Counted from the stretch's first letter, positions 18,279 to 27,935 are shown. The stretch: 64,000 nt of DNA from Pseudomonas mangrovi (GCF_003052585.1 NZ_QASN01000006.1:124001-188000); one strand, 5' to 3'. The notes: generated from the sequence alone by a model not told the origin. Translations and numbers: made by a program.

Positions 18279-18427
18279 ACTTCACGCGAACGAGTTTGCC
18301 GGGCCGGAACCCTGCGTCTGCTGACGCGGGTCCGCCCGTCATGGCAGCTCCACTTGAGCGCGCAGCTCCGGCCGAGCGCCCCAGCCCTCGCTGAGTCATT
18401 CATTTCCGAAACCGGCAGTCTTTTGCC

Positions 18428-20083
18428 TCAGTCACGTCCCAGCCGGTTCTGCGTAATGAAGCGTGCGGCGTCCTGGCCGAAGTTGCCGGCGTAGCGCTCT
18501 CTCACGCGGATGCGCTCACCCACGCCGTGCAGGCGGTATTGCGCTTCCATCACCAGGCCGTAGTTCGGCAGGTGCATGGGGTCGGCCGTGCGGGTGAGGA
18601 ACTCCCAGAGGGAGACCTTGTGATCGATATAGCGGGTGCTGAAGGTCAGCTCCATCAGCGGCGCGTTGCTGTTGACGCCAGCAATGGCGTGGCCGTAGAG
18701 CAGGCGCTCTTCGTCGTCGAGCAGGTCGGACTGGTAGCGAGGCCATACGGCCGGCTCGAGGTAGGTGTTACGAAACCAGTGCGGCGCGAACGACGTCTGT
18801 CCGTCGTTGATGAAGATGCCGCGGACGGCCGAGGATTGTGTTCTGACCGGCGCGGGATCGGCGGGGTTGGCGATTTCGCGGGTGGCGGCATGGATGCCAA
18901 TGCCACCACCGAGCGAGCTGCCGACGATGAAGATATCGTCCGGGTTGATGTTGAGCTCGGCGGCATGCTGGCGGGCGAACTGGACGAGGTAGCTCAGATC
19001 GGCGACCGAAACCGGGGTGCGGTCAGGGTTCATCTGCTTGGTCGGGTGACGGAAGTCGGCCGAAGCGACCGCCACGCCGGCGCCGTTATTGGCGATTCTG
19101 AGGAAGTGGTTCAGCAACGAGCGTTTGGTCGACAGCAGCGATTCCTTGCTCGAGCCGGCCGAGTGCGCGTAGATGATCAGGGTTCGGGGGACGGCGTCCG
19201 GGTTCAGCCGGCCATCCGCGCCGGAGTAGTAGAGATCCATGCGCAGCCCGTCGGGCATGCCGTCGCCACGGTCGGGCACCCAGCTGACGGCGGGATCACC
19301 GTAGTAGATATTCGAGTAGTAGCCGCAGACCGGGGTGCAACCGGCGATGACCTGGAAGTGTTCGGGCAGGCTTTCCACCAGGAAGGGCTCAGGCAGATCG
19401 ACACCATGGGGTGCGGGGCCGCCCGTCACTTCGGCAAATCCGCAGGTGGCTGATTCCTCGTCGACGCAGATGCGCACCATGCGCTTTTCGCCGACTTCCA
19501 GGGTGCCGGGGTATCTGAACTTCTCGGGGCCGGATCGGACCCGGGTGACCGCACGCCGCTCACGCAGGACGTCGTCGACATACAGCAGGCGATCCGCTGC
19601 GCTTGGCAGGCCAACGGTGTAGTTGATATCGAAGGCGGTTTGCGCCGGCAGGTGACCGGCCACGCCGACCGGTTTGACCTCGACCATCTGGCCGGGCATC
19701 AGCGCCTGGCCGGCACGGATGCTGACCTGATCGCAGGCGGCAGCGGGCACCGCATCGACGCAGATGCGCAGCTCGACCACGCGATCCTGTGCGATCCCGC
19801 CCGGGTAAGTGATGGCGTAGGCGCCCGAGCTGGTGCGGCTGATCCGGCTCCCGTCCCTGACAAGGAGAAGGGCGCCGTCCAGGTAGAAGGAATGGTTGCC
19901 GGGCAGTTCTGGGATGACCTGATACTGCACCCGGACTGGCTCCTGAGGCGGCACTAGGAACCCTTGGCCGATACCGAAGATTTTTACAACGGGATCCGCG
20001 GCGAAGGCAGCAGAAGAAGTTAACAACAAGCCTGCGGACAACAGCCGCAAACTTGCATAAAAGACGCTCACGGAGGCGCGCAT
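18428..20083 (-). CDS. Secreted alpha/beta hydrolase (esterase/lipase-like)
   Basis: A 551-aa protein with a clear signal peptide (residues 1-29, ending SSAAFAADP). The first 200 residues contain two similar beta-rich modules ending in cysteine-bearing motifs (RICVDAVPAAACDQV and RICVDEESATCGF), probably internally duplicated domains. The C-terminal 300 residues form an alpha/beta hydrolase: an oxyanion-region motif YAHSAGSS near residue 306, then G-S-S-L-G with nucleophile S390. It is likely periplasmic or secreted; the substrate is unknown. The start ATG 20083 is preceded by GGAG at eight bases, which excludes the TTG five codons upstream. Confidence 0.75.
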   Translation of the reverse strand: MRASVSVFYASLRLLSAGLLLTSSAAFAADPVVKIFGIGQGFLVPPQEPVRVQYQVIPELPGNHSFYLDGALLLVRDGSRISRTSSGAYAITYPGGIAQDRVVELRICVDAVPAAACDQVSIRAGQALMPGQMVEVKPVGVAGHLPAQTAFDINYTVGLPSAADRLLYVDDVLRERRAVTRVRSGPEKFRYPGTLEVGEKRMVRICVDEESATCGFAEVTGGPAPHGVDLPEPFLVESLPEHFQVIAGCTPVCGYYSNIYYGDPAVSWVPDRGDGMPDGLRMDLYYSGADGRLNPDAVPRTLIIYAHSAGSSKESLLSTKRSLLNHFLRIANNGAGVAVASADFRHPTKQMNPDRTPVSVADLSYLVQFARQHAAELNINPDDIFIVGSSLGGGIGIHAATREIANPADPAPVRTQSSAVRGIFINDGQTSFAPHWFRNTYLEPAVWPRYQSDLLDDEERLLYGHAIAGVNSNAPLMELTFSTRYIDHKVSLWEFLTRTADPMHLPNYGLVMEAQYRLHGVGERIRVRERYAGNFGQDAARFITQNRLGRD

Positions 20084-20540
20084 GGAAAAATGCTCCAATA
20101 GTGGAATCAGGGTTGACTAGAAACCGCAGGCAGGGGCGGCCAGGGACTTTTGAAGCTGATTGAATGCGGTGGTTCCGTCTTATGTGGCGGGCGGTACGGC
20201 CGCTGATCGGCGCTATGCGGGCCGTCACATATCCGAAGCATTTCTGAACGAAGTTCCGCTGGTTCGAACCGCTGAACAACTCGCCATCAATGCCTGAGCG
20301 AGCATTGAGCGACATCGGTCCATTCAATTAACGGCCGTCAAATATTCAATGAATTCAACGGCTGAGCGGCGATGCCTAGTGTCTCCCCTGCGAATAGGGC
20401 CTGACGGGACGCCGGCACATCTTCCCCAATGCAGCCTGACCAGCATGGTCGATCTCCAGGACATGTCCCACGACGCCTCTGGAAAGGACCGCGCTCGGCC
20501 TGGCGTGGCTGGAATGACCAGCGCCGCGGTGCCGGTCACA

Positions 20541-20687
20541 GTGACCCCGTCAGGGCGACCCCGTCTAGGCGACCCCGTCTAGGCGACCCCGTCAAAATGC
20601 TCATTTGCTCTACGTAAACTGCGCTTTCCAGCTTAGTGAGACCCACTAGGCGTTCCCAGCTAGGCGTCCCCAACTAGGCGTTCCCAC
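20541..20687. repeat. Two clusters of a 14-bp tandem repeat flanking a REP-like core
   Basis: Cluster 1 (20541-20596) has four 14-bp units of the form GCGACCCCGTCTAG. Cluster 2 (20645-20687) has three units of the form CTAGGCGTTCCCAG. Both share CTAGGCG followed by CCC. Between them, ATGCTCATTTGCTCTACGTA followed by AACTGCGCTTTCC resembles the element at 40260-40300. The 20084-20700 region otherwise shows no gene. Confidence 0.75.
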
Positions 20688-20700
20688 CAACCTTCGCTCG

Positions 20701-20853
20701 CTACTTTTTCAGAGGTTCCTTAACGGCAAGCCCGGGCACGACTACAGAGCCGACATGTTCGACCCGCAGCAGCAACGAGCAAACGCCAAGTCGGCCAGCC
20801 TGCTCGTCAAAGAAAGCAGGCCAGGTGGCGTCGTAATCACTGAGCGAAATCAC
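20701..20853 (-). pseudogene. Truncated GrpB (UPF0157) family remnant
   Basis: Read on the minus strand from GTG 20853, the 50-aa product has the N-terminal GrpB pattern: SDYDATWPAFF, then LLRVEHVGS and VPGLAVK, after which a TAG stops it. Intact GrpB-like nucleotidyltransferases are about 170 aa and have the same opening (WP...F, RVEHVGSTAVPGLA.KP.ID), so only the first third remains. The tandem-repeat cluster abuts its 3' end, suggesting the deletion or rearrangement happened there. Confidence 0.6.
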
Positions 20854-21080
20854 CGTTGGAGTCTCTGACCAGCCTATGCGGGTTGGCGCTGGCCCTGCGA
20901 CCGTTTGAGCAGGGGGTGCAGCCAGGAAGGGCCACGCTTTATCGGTGCCTCAAGCCAGCCGGCGTCAGATGGCCCGTTCAACCGGCACAACGTCATTGCG
21001 GGCAGCAGCAACACCGTTGCGCGGGATGAGATCACACCCCGTTCAAAGCCACCCTGCCCCGCCCGGCCCTCCCTCGCGCC
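20854..21080. other. Intergenic sequence, no feature recognised
   Basis: Open frames in this stretch have unrealistic composition and lie antisense to the 3' end of mscS. No promoter, terminator or repeat was recognised. Confidence 0.5.
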
Positions 21081-21950
21081 TCAGTTGTGCGCCGGAGGCT
21101 GCTCCCCGGTCTTCGCCGGTGCAGGCGACGCAATCATATGCAGCGTGCGTTGCGGGAAGGGGATGCTGATCCCGGCCTTGTCGAACGCTTCCTTGGCCTG
21201 CTCCTGCAGGGTCCAGAAAACATCCCAGAAGTCTTCCGTCCTGGTCCACATGCGCAAGGAAAGATCCAGCGAGCTCTCGCCCAGCGCGGTCAGCCAGACC
21301 ACCGGGGCCGGGTCCTTGAAGACGCGTTGGTCCGCTTGCGCCAGCCCCAGCAGGATGGCCCGCGCCTGCTTCACGTCGTCGCCGTAGTCGATGCCGATGT
21401 TCAGGTCCACCCGCCGCGTCGGCTGGCGCGAGTAGTTGATGATGTTGCCGTTCGACAGGCTGCCGTTGGGCACGATGATGGTCTTGTTGTCCGGCGATTT
21501 GAGCACGGTAAAGAAGATCTGGATGCTGTCCACGGTGCCACCGATGCCTTGCGCCTCGATGTATTCGCCGGCCTTGAACGGCCGCAACATGAGGATCAGC
21601 ATGCCGCCGGCGAAGTTCGCCAGGCTGCCCTGCAGGGCGAGCCCGACGGCCAGACCGGCGGCGCCGATCAGGGCAATGAAGGAGGTGGTCTCGACCCCGA
21701 TCATCCCGGCGACGGTGATCAGCAGCACGACTTTCAGCCCGATGCTGACGAGGGTGCCGATGAAGGCATGCAGTGAGCGGTCTATGTTGCGTCTTTCCAG
21801 CAGCACCTGGACGCCGGCGGTCAGACGCGCGATGACCCACCAGCCGATTGCCAGCGTCACGATCGCCAACAGCACCTGTCCGCCGTACTGCAACACCAGC
21901 GGCAGCCACGCCTGCGACAACTCTTCCAGCTGCACCATCACCTCATCCAT
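21081..21950 (-). CDS. mscS: Small-conductance mechanosensitive channel MscS
   Basis: A 289-aa protein with three N-terminal membrane segments. The third carries the MscS pore signature GAAGLAVGLALQGSLANFAG followed by LRPFKAGEYIE, and the soluble cage domain begins with GTVDSIQIFFT and IIVPNGSLSN. It releases small solutes when membrane tension rises on hypo-osmotic shock. The C-terminus ends in a proline-rich tail. AAGG lies just before the ATG; a second ATG four codons inside has a better-spaced GGATGAGG and could be the real start. Monocistronic. Confidence 0.93.
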   Translation of the reverse strand: MDEVMVQLEELSQAWLPLVLQYGGQVLLAIVTLAIGWWVIARLTAGVQVLLERRNIDRSLHAFIGTLVSIGLKVVLLITVAGMIGVETTSFIALIGAAGLAVGLALQGSLANFAGGMLILMLRPFKAGEYIEAQGIGGTVDSIQIFFTVLKSPDNKTIIVPNGSLSNGNIINYSRQPTRRVDLNIGIDYGDDVKQARAILLGLAQADQRVFKDPAPVVWLTALGESSLDLSLRMWTRTEDFWDVFWTLQEQAKEAFDKAGISIPFPQRTLHMIASPAPAKTGEQPPAHN

Positions 21951-22592
21951 CCTTCACCCCTCTTCATTACCTGTTGCGGAAAAACCATGGACCTCAGCGG
22001 CGCCTGATGCTCCCTCTCGATCTTCGTTTCGCCTCCTGCGCGGGCTGCCAGGCAGCCCCGCCGACAAGCCCTGCCTGGGGCGTCTGCGCCCGGCCAGATG
22101 CACGGGCGCCGAGCCGGCCGCACGGTCCAGTGACCCTACATCCTGCTTGACCGGGCGGGTCGATGCAAAAAACCGGGTGAGTCCGGCACGCCTCCGACCA
22201 AGACGAAAAGACCGGGTCCGCTCATTGCCGATACCGACTGCTGCGCATCGAAACAAGACGCTCTCGGGCGTGCGCCCGGCCGCCGCCGATGCTGCGCAGC
22301 ACGGGGCATTTATGCCTGCGCACAACCGAATTCGGCGGATCGCCACCCAGCACCTATCAGGGCTGACCGCCCCACCGACAGCGTGATGTCGGACTGCCGA
22401 TGCAGGGGCTTTTCGGCGAAGCCCTCAGGTCATCATCGACTCTCAACTCACTGTTTTTGCTTATTTTTCTTGTAAAAAAGGCGCACTTCGACAGCCGCCT
22501 GTTCGGCGACAGATGATGAACTTTTGACCTTTGCTCCAGCTCTGACTCGCTAAGGCACTGCCGTTCTGCTACGGCGCCAATTCGAGGTAGTA
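21951..22592. other. 642-bp divergent intergenic region between mscS and the KaiC-like gene
   Basis: No gene is supported. The last 160 bp become AT-rich (TTTTTGCTTATTTTTCTTG at about 22453) and probably hold the promoter of the KaiC-like operon, though no clean -35/-10 pair can be assigned. Confidence 0.5.
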
Positions 22593-24092
22593 ATGGTTCT
22601 AACGCGTCCGCTTATTTCAACCGGCAATGCCGGTCTGGACTCCGTATTGAAGGGCGGTCTGCCCAGCAACCGCCTGTATCTGCTGGAAGGAACACCGGGC
22701 TCCGGCAAGACCACCCTGGGCCTTCGCTTCCTGCTGGAAGGGGTCGCCGCCGGCGAGCCGGTGCTGTACATCACCCTCTCCGAAACCAGCGAAGAGCTGG
22801 AAAGCGTCGCTCACTCGCATGGCTGGTCGCTGGATGGCGTCGAGCTGTTCGAGTTCGGTTCCTCCGAAGAGGTGCTGGGGGAGGATTATGAACAATCGAT
22901 CCTGCATCCCTGGGAAGCGGAACTCGGCGACACCATCCGCCTGATCCAGCAACGGGTGGACAAACTGCAGCCCAAACGGCTGGTATTCGACAGCCTCTCC
23001 GAGATGCGCCTGCTGGCCCAGGACCCGCTGCGCTATCGCCGCCAGGTGCTGGCGCTCAAGCAGTTCTTTGCCGGGCGCAATGTCACCGTCTTGCTGATCG
23101 ACGATCTGGCCGGGCGCGCACCGGAGCGCGACAACCATCTGCACAGCCTCTGCCACGGGGTGATCACCCTGGAGCGCCTGACCCTGGATTTCGGTGCCGC
23201 ACGCCGGCGCCTGCAGGTCCAGAAGCTGCGTGGGGTCGACTTCATCGGCGGCTTCCATGACTTCGCCATCCGCAAGGGTGGCCTGCAGGTCTATCCGCGG
23301 TTGATCGCAGCGTCACATCACGTGGAATTCAAAGGCGAAGCGGTCCGCAGCGGCGTTGGCGAGCTGGACGAGCTGCTCGGCGGCGGGCCGCTGAAGGGCA
23401 CCACCACCCTGATCACCGGCCCGGCCGGTTCGGGCAAGACGACCCTGACCCTGATCTATCTCGCCGCGGCCTGCGCGCGCGGCGAAAAATGCACCATCTA
23501 CGAGTTCGACGAACGCATCGGCACCCTGCTGACTCGCGCCAAAAGCATGGGGCTTGAGCTGGGCCATTACATCGATAGCGGCCAGCTGCTGATCCTGCAG
23601 ATCGATCCGGGCGAGGTGTCTCCCGGCGAGTTCACCTGGCGCGTGCGCAGCGATGTGGAGGTGCGCGGCGCCAGCATGATCGTGGTCGACAGCCTCAACG
23701 GCTACATGACCGCCATGCCCCAGGAACAGCAGCTGTTGCTGCAGATGCACGAGCTGCTCTCCTACCTCAGCCATCTGGGCGTGGTGACCTTCCTGATCGG
23801 CCTGCAGCACGGACTGGTGGGGTCTCTGGAGACCAATCTCGACATCTCCTATGTCGCGGACTCGGTCATCCTGATTCGTTTCTTCGAGGCACAGGGGCGG
23901 CTGCGCAAGGCCATCTCGGTGCTCAAGCACCGCAGCGGGGCTCACGAGAACGCCATCCGCGAACTGCGCATCGACTCGCAAGGGCTGCGGGTAGGCGAGC
24001 CATTGGTCGACTTCCGCGGCGTGCTCACCGGCACGCCCGAGTACTTCGGCTCCGACGCACCCCTGCTGGAAGAGCGAAAACGTGACCGATGA
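22593..24092 (+). CDS. KaiC-like tandem RecA-fold ATPase
   Basis: A 499-aa protein with two KaiC domains. Walker A motifs are GTPGSGKTT (33-41) and GPAGSGKTT (276-284). SETSEE after the first P-loop and YEFDER (303-308) after the second occupy the place of KaiC's catalytic glutamates, and Walker B-like strands RLVFDS and MIVVDS are visible. The length equals cyanobacterial KaiC, but no kaiA or kaiB gene is nearby. The gene overlaps the following hybrid histidine kinase by 11 bases, an arrangement known from other proteobacteria where KaiC homologues are linked to two-component signalling. GAGGTAG precedes the ATG. A clock role should not be assumed. Confidence 0.92.
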   Translation: MVLTRPLISTGNAGLDSVLKGGLPSNRLYLLEGTPGSGKTTLGLRFLLEGVAAGEPVLYITLSETSEELESVAHSHGWSLDGVELFEFGSSEEVLGEDYEQSILHPWEAELGDTIRLIQQRVDKLQPKRLVFDSLSEMRLLAQDPLRYRRQVLALKQFFAGRNVTVLLIDDLAGRAPERDNHLHSLCHGVITLERLTLDFGAARRRLQVQKLRGVDFIGGFHDFAIRKGGLQVYPRLIAASHHVEFKGEAVRSGVGELDELLGGGPLKGTTTLITGPAGSGKTTLTLIYLAAACARGEKCTIYEFDERIGTLLTRAKSMGLELGHYIDSGQLLILQIDPGEVSPGEFTWRVRSDVEVRGASMIVVDSLNGYMTAMPQEQQLLLQMHELLSYLSHLGVVTFLIGLQHGLVGSLETNLDISYVADSVILIRFFEAQGRLRKAISVLKHRSGAHENAIRELRIDSQGLRVGEPLVDFRGVLTGTPEYFGSDAPLLEERKRDR

Positions 24093-26187
24093 ACCCCGGT
24101 TCCAACCGACGACGCTGCTGGTCGCCGCACCCTTCAAGGGCGATGCGGTCTGCCTGAGCCGGTTGCTCGGCGACAAATACCCGGTACAGACCTACGAAGA
24201 CGCCTCCACCCTGGCGAGTGCGATAGACAGCCAGACCGGGCTCCTGATCCTCACCGAGGAAGCCCTGCAAAGAAACACTGGTGCGCTGGGCACGGCACTG
24301 GACGAGCAACCGGCCTGGTCGGAAATCCCGGTCATCCTGCTGTCGTCCAACCAGCGTCGCTCCGGCAGGGATACCGAGCTGGCGCGGCGGCGTCTGCCAG
24401 ACTCGGCGGGACATGTGGTGGTGCTGGAGCGCCCTCTCAGCTCGGCGTCATTGCTCAGCGCCGTGGCGGCTGCCTGGCGCTCGCGCCAGCGGCAGTTCGA
24501 GATGCGTGATCGCCTGGTCGAGCTGGCCGAGGAACGCGGTCGCCTGCAGACGCTGCTGGAGAACATCCCGGTCGGGGTCTGCTTCATGGATGACCAGGGG
24601 CAGCCCCTGGTCACCAATCCGCTGTATGTGCAGTACACCTCCGGCGGCGTCATCCCTTCCCGGCAGCCGGATCGCGCCGCCGCCTGGACGGGATACGATG
24701 CGCACGGCAACCGGCTGGAGCCGCAGATGTTCCCCGCCGCTCGAGCGTTACGTGGCGAACCCGCCACCGGCATCGACTTCTGCCACGATCAGGGCGATGG
24801 CTCCCAATCCTGGATGCGGGTCAGCGCCGTACCCCTGTATGGCGGCAGCCGCCAGGTCATAGGGGCGGCAGCGGTGATCGTCGACATCAATGAAGAAAAA
24901 CTGGCCGAGCTGTCGCTGCGACGCTTCAACGAGGAGCTGGAGATCCAGGTGCAGGCACGCACCCGCGAGCTCAACGCGGTGGTCCAGCAGCTGCGCACCG
25001 AGAGCGAAGAACGCGCGCGCGCCGAAGAACAGCTGCGCCAATCGCTGAAGATGGAGGCGGTCGGCCAGTTGACCGGCGGCATCGCCCACGACTTCAACAA
25101 CATGCTGACCGGCGTCATCAGCGCGCTGGACCTGATCAAGCTGCGCATCGCCAACCAGCGAACCGACGGCGTGGATCGACTGATGGATGCCGCACTCAGC
25201 TCCGCCGGACGCGCGGCATCACTGACCCAGCGGCTGCTGGCGTTCTCCCGGCGCCAGTCGCTGGATGCCAAGCCGCTCGAGGTCAACCGCCTGGTCCTGA
25301 CGCTGCGGGATCTGCTGGAACGAACCCTGACCGAACAGATCGTGCTGCGGCTGGATCTGAGCGCGGAAGAACCCTGGGTCTGCGCCGACGCCAACCAGCT
25401 GGAGAACGCGCTGCTCAACCTGGCCCTCAACGCCCGTGACGCCATGCCCCACGGCGGCAACCTGACGATCAGCACTCGCCTGCAACGATCAGCCGTTGGC
25501 GCGGATGCAGGCGAGGTCTGCATCGAGGTACGCGACTCGGGCTGCGGCATTGCGCAGAACCTGCTCAGTCGGGTGACCGAGCCGTTCTTCACCACCAAAC
25601 CCATCGGCCAGGGCACCGGTCTCGGGCTCTCCATGGTCTACGGCTTTGCCCGTCAGAGCAGCGGCGTTCTCACCATCGACAGCGCACCGAATGCCGGCAC
25701 CAGCGTCTCGATCCGCCTGCCCCAGGCCGTGCAGGTTTCCTCTGCGGCGCAGGCCGCGCAGGAGCTGCTGGTGCCGGGCAAGGGACAGCCGATCCTGCTG
25801 GTCGAGGACGACGACTCGGTACGCCTGATCAATCAGGAGCTGCTGCAGGAGCTGGGTTATCAGGTCGTCGTGGCGCGCGATGGCGAAGAGGCACTGGACT
25901 ACTTCCGGCGCCTGGAAGACATCGAGCTGCTGGTCACCGATGTCGGCCTGCCCGGAATGAACGGCCGCCAACTGGCAGAGGTGGTGCAGCAGCTCAAGCC
26001 GCAGCTGCCGGTGCTGTTCCTGACCGGCTACGCGGAAGGCGCAATGAGCCGCGCCGATTTCCTCGGCCCGAACATGCAGCTGCTGACCAAGCCTTTCGCC
26101 CTCGACGTGCTCGCCACGCGGGTGGCCGACATGCTCGGGGCGACGGATCAGGCAAAGGCGGCGAGCAGACCCGGACGACTCAACTGA
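24082..26187 (+). CDS. Hybrid histidine kinase with PAS and C-terminal receiver
   Basis: A 701-aa cytoplasmic sensor kinase. Residues 1-130 resemble a degenerate receiver domain (LLVAAPF, ILLSSNQRR, LERPL). A PAS domain spans about 150-270, a coiled coil 270-322, and HisKA has the phospho-acceptor H336 in GGIAHDFNN. The ATPase domain shows the N-box (442-455), DSGCGI (485-490) and GTGLGLS (511-517). A full receiver domain follows, with the acidic pocket EDDD near 575 and phospho-acceptor D620. It starts with GTG inside the KaiC-like gene. No membrane segment is present, so KaiC may provide the input signal. Confidence 0.92.
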   Translation: MTDEPRFQPTTLLVAAPFKGDAVCLSRLLGDKYPVQTYEDASTLASAIDSQTGLLILTEEALQRNTGALGTALDEQPAWSEIPVILLSSNQRRSGRDTELARRRLPDSAGHVVVLERPLSSASLLSAVAAAWRSRQRQFEMRDRLVELAEERGRLQTLLENIPVGVCFMDDQGQPLVTNPLYVQYTSGGVIPSRQPDRAAAWTGYDAHGNRLEPQMFPAARALRGEPATGIDFCHDQGDGSQSWMRVSAVPLYGGSRQVIGAAAVIVDINEEKLAELSLRRFNEELEIQVQARTRELNAVVQQLRTESEERARAEEQLRQSLKMEAVGQLTGGIAHDFNNMLTGVISALDLIKLRIANQRTDGVDRLMDAALSSAGRAASLTQRLLAFSRRQSLDAKPLEVNRLVLTLRDLLERTLTEQIVLRLDLSAEEPWVCADANQLENALLNLALNARDAMPHGGNLTISTRLQRSAVGADAGEVCIEVRDSGCGIAQNLLSRVTEPFFTTKPIGQGTGLGLSMVYGFARQSSGVLTIDSAPNAGTSVSIRLPQAVQVSSAAQAAQELLVPGKGQPILLVEDDDSVRLINQELLQELGYQVVVARDGEEALDYFRRLEDIELLVTDVGLPGMNGRQLAEVVQQLKPQLPVLFLTGYAEGAMSRADFLGPNMQLLTKPFALDVLATRVADMLGATDQAKAASRPGRLN

Positions 26188-26380
26188 GCAACGCTCGTCC
26201 GGGCGGTTGAGCATCACCTGCGGGCATTCACCTCGCTGCTCGCCGGCAGTGGCCACGCCGGCTGGCTGTCGGATGCGCCGGCAGATATGGCACAGTGCGC
26301 TGCGCCATTTTCACCCGGCGGTGCCGCCGTCCCCGCCCGTCCCTGATCACCTGCCAGCGCCCCTTCGATCGAGCCTTTTC

Positions 26381-27349
26381 GTGAGCAAGACCTCCCCATC
26401 CTTTCCAACCCTGCTGCGCAGTCGAGCACGCCGGCTGCTCTGGCTATGTGCGCTGGCCAGCCTGAGCGCGCCGCTGTCACGCCTCATCCGCCTGGATGCG
26501 CTCTGGGCGCTGGAGCTGTTCGGCCACTGGCAGTGGCTGTACCTGGGACTGGGGATGCTCTGCCTGGCGCTGCTGCTGGTGTTGCGCGACGGATGGCGGT
26601 GCCTGGTTCCCAGCGCGGTGCTGGCACTGGTTTTCGCCCATCAGCCGACCAGTCTGCCGGCGACGCAGGAAGGTGACGCAAAGGAGCCGAGCCTCCTGGT
26701 CGCCTCTGCCAACCTCAATCTGGCCAGCAGGGATTTTCAGCCACTGCAGCACTGGCTGCTGGGCGAGCAGGCGCCGGATCTGCTGTTCCTGCAGGAGTTC
26801 ACCGCGGTGGCGCAGCAGGCGCTGGCCAGTGACGCGTTGCGGCTCGCCTACCCCTACCGGGTGGAGGCACCGCAGGCCGACCCGTTCGGCCTGGCCATCC
26901 TCTCCCGACATCCGCTGAGCGATATACGGATCGTCGAACCCGCCGATGCCCAGCAGACCCTGCGTCTGCATGCGTCGATGCATCTCGCCGAACGCCGCGT
27001 AGCGCTTGCCGCGCTGCACCCGATGCCGCCGCTGAGCAGTGCTTTCGCCAGGGCCCGCGACCGGACACTGGCCGAGGAGTCAGAGCGGCTGGCGCAAGGC
27101 GACAAGGCGGCGCTGATGGCCGGCGACTTCAACGCCACGCCCTGGAGCCGCACGTTGTTCGGCATTGATCCGCGCCTGCAGCGCGCCAGCGGACTGGCAC
27201 CGACCTGGCCGAACGCGTTCAGTGGACTCTCACTGCTGCCGCTCGATCACGTGTTCGCCTCCGGGCACTGGCGACGGATCGACGCCGGCCTGGGCCCGGA
27301 CCTGGGTTCCGACCACCGGCCGGTGGTGGTGCATTTGCAACTGCGCTGA
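26381..27349 (+). CDS. Endonuclease/exonuclease/phosphatase family protein, membrane-anchored
   Basis: A 322-aa protein with two or three hydrophobic segments in the first 95 residues, then an EEP-fold domain: ANLNLASRD, LLFLQEF with the metal-binding glutamate, GDFNATPWS and SDHRPVV at the C-terminus. Proteins of this architecture are usually called EEP family and act on nucleic acids, lipids or phosphoesters; the domain probably faces the periplasm. GTG 26381 was chosen as start because the preceding 58 residues look like untranslated sequence, but the ribosome-binding site is weak. Confidence 0.8.
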   Translation: MSKTSPSFPTLLRSRARRLLWLCALASLSAPLSRLIRLDALWALELFGHWQWLYLGLGMLCLALLLVLRDGWRCLVPSAVLALVFAHQPTSLPATQEGDAKEPSLLVASANLNLASRDFQPLQHWLLGEQAPDLLFLQEFTAVAQQALASDALRLAYPYRVEAPQADPFGLAILSRHPLSDIRIVEPADAQQTLRLHASMHLAERRVALAALHPMPPLSSAFARARDRTLAEESERLAQGDKAALMAGDFNATPWSRTLFGIDPRLQRASGLAPTWPNAFSGLSLLPLDHVFASGHWRRIDAGLGPDLGSDHRPVVVHLQLR

Positions 27350-27374
27350 ACGCGCGAACTTGCCAGGGGCCCGC

Positions 27375-27935
27375 ATGCGGCACATTCAACGACTGCGCGA
27401 CATCATCACCGCTGACCCAAGGCGCATGCAGATCCTGCGTCTGGTACGCGAGCTTGCCCTGCCCGACTGCTGGGTGGCTGCCGGTCTGGTACGCAACGCG
27501 GTCTGGGATCACCTGCACCATCGCCCGATCACGCCGCCTTCGGGCGATGTGGACGTCGTCTGGTTCGATAATGCGCGCGCCGCGGCAGCACTGGATGCCG
27601 AACTCGATTCACTGCTGCAGCAGCGCGACGAGACGCTGAACTGGTCAATCAAGAACCAGGCACGCATGCACCTGCGCAATCACGACCAGCCCTACGACTC
27701 GACGACTGATGCAATGCGCCACTGGCCGGAGACCGCGACCGCCGTGGCGATCAGGCTCAGCGACGACGATCAGCTGGAGGTAGCGGCACCTTTCGGCCTG
27801 ACTGATCTGTTCGACCTGATCGTCCGCCCCGGCCCGCATTTTTGCGCCGGGAAGCACCCGCTGTACCGCGAGCGAGTCGTCACCAAGAACTGGGCGGCAC
27901 GCTGGCCGCTGCTGAAGATGCTCGACACGGATTGA
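27375..27935 (+). CDS. Nucleotidyltransferase family protein (DUF925-like)
   Basis: A 186-aa protein whose motifs (CWVAAGLVRNAVWD, SGDVDVVWFD, SIKNQARMH) match the bacterial nucleotidyltransferase family formerly called DUF925. The D-x-D in GDVDVVWFD would bind the metal. Substrates of this family are not established. The start ATG 27375 is 25 bp after the stop of the EEP-family gene, so the two may be cotranscribed. Confidence 0.8.
   Translation: MRHIQRLRDIITADPRRMQILRLVRELALPDCWVAAGLVRNAVWDHLHHRPITPPSGDVDVVWFDNARAAAALDAELDSLLQQRDETLNWSIKNQARMHLRNHDQPYDSTTDAMRHWPETATAVAIRLSDDDQLEVAAPFGLTDLFDLIVRPGPHFCAGKHPLYRERVVTKNWAARWPLLKMLDTD

Noticed and set aside
20905..21387. 160-codon plus-strand frame overlapping the 3' end of mscS
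   Set aside because: Antisense to a confident gene and without motifs.
21954..22386. Long frames on both strands between mscS and the KaiC-like gene
   Set aside because: Composition (Arg, Ala, Pro rich) is typical of non-coding GC-rich DNA; no recognisable motif.
22593..24092. Calling the KaiC-like gene a true circadian clock gene
   Set aside because: No kaiA or kaiB nearby and the partner is a histidine kinase; only the fold and ATPase motifs are supported.
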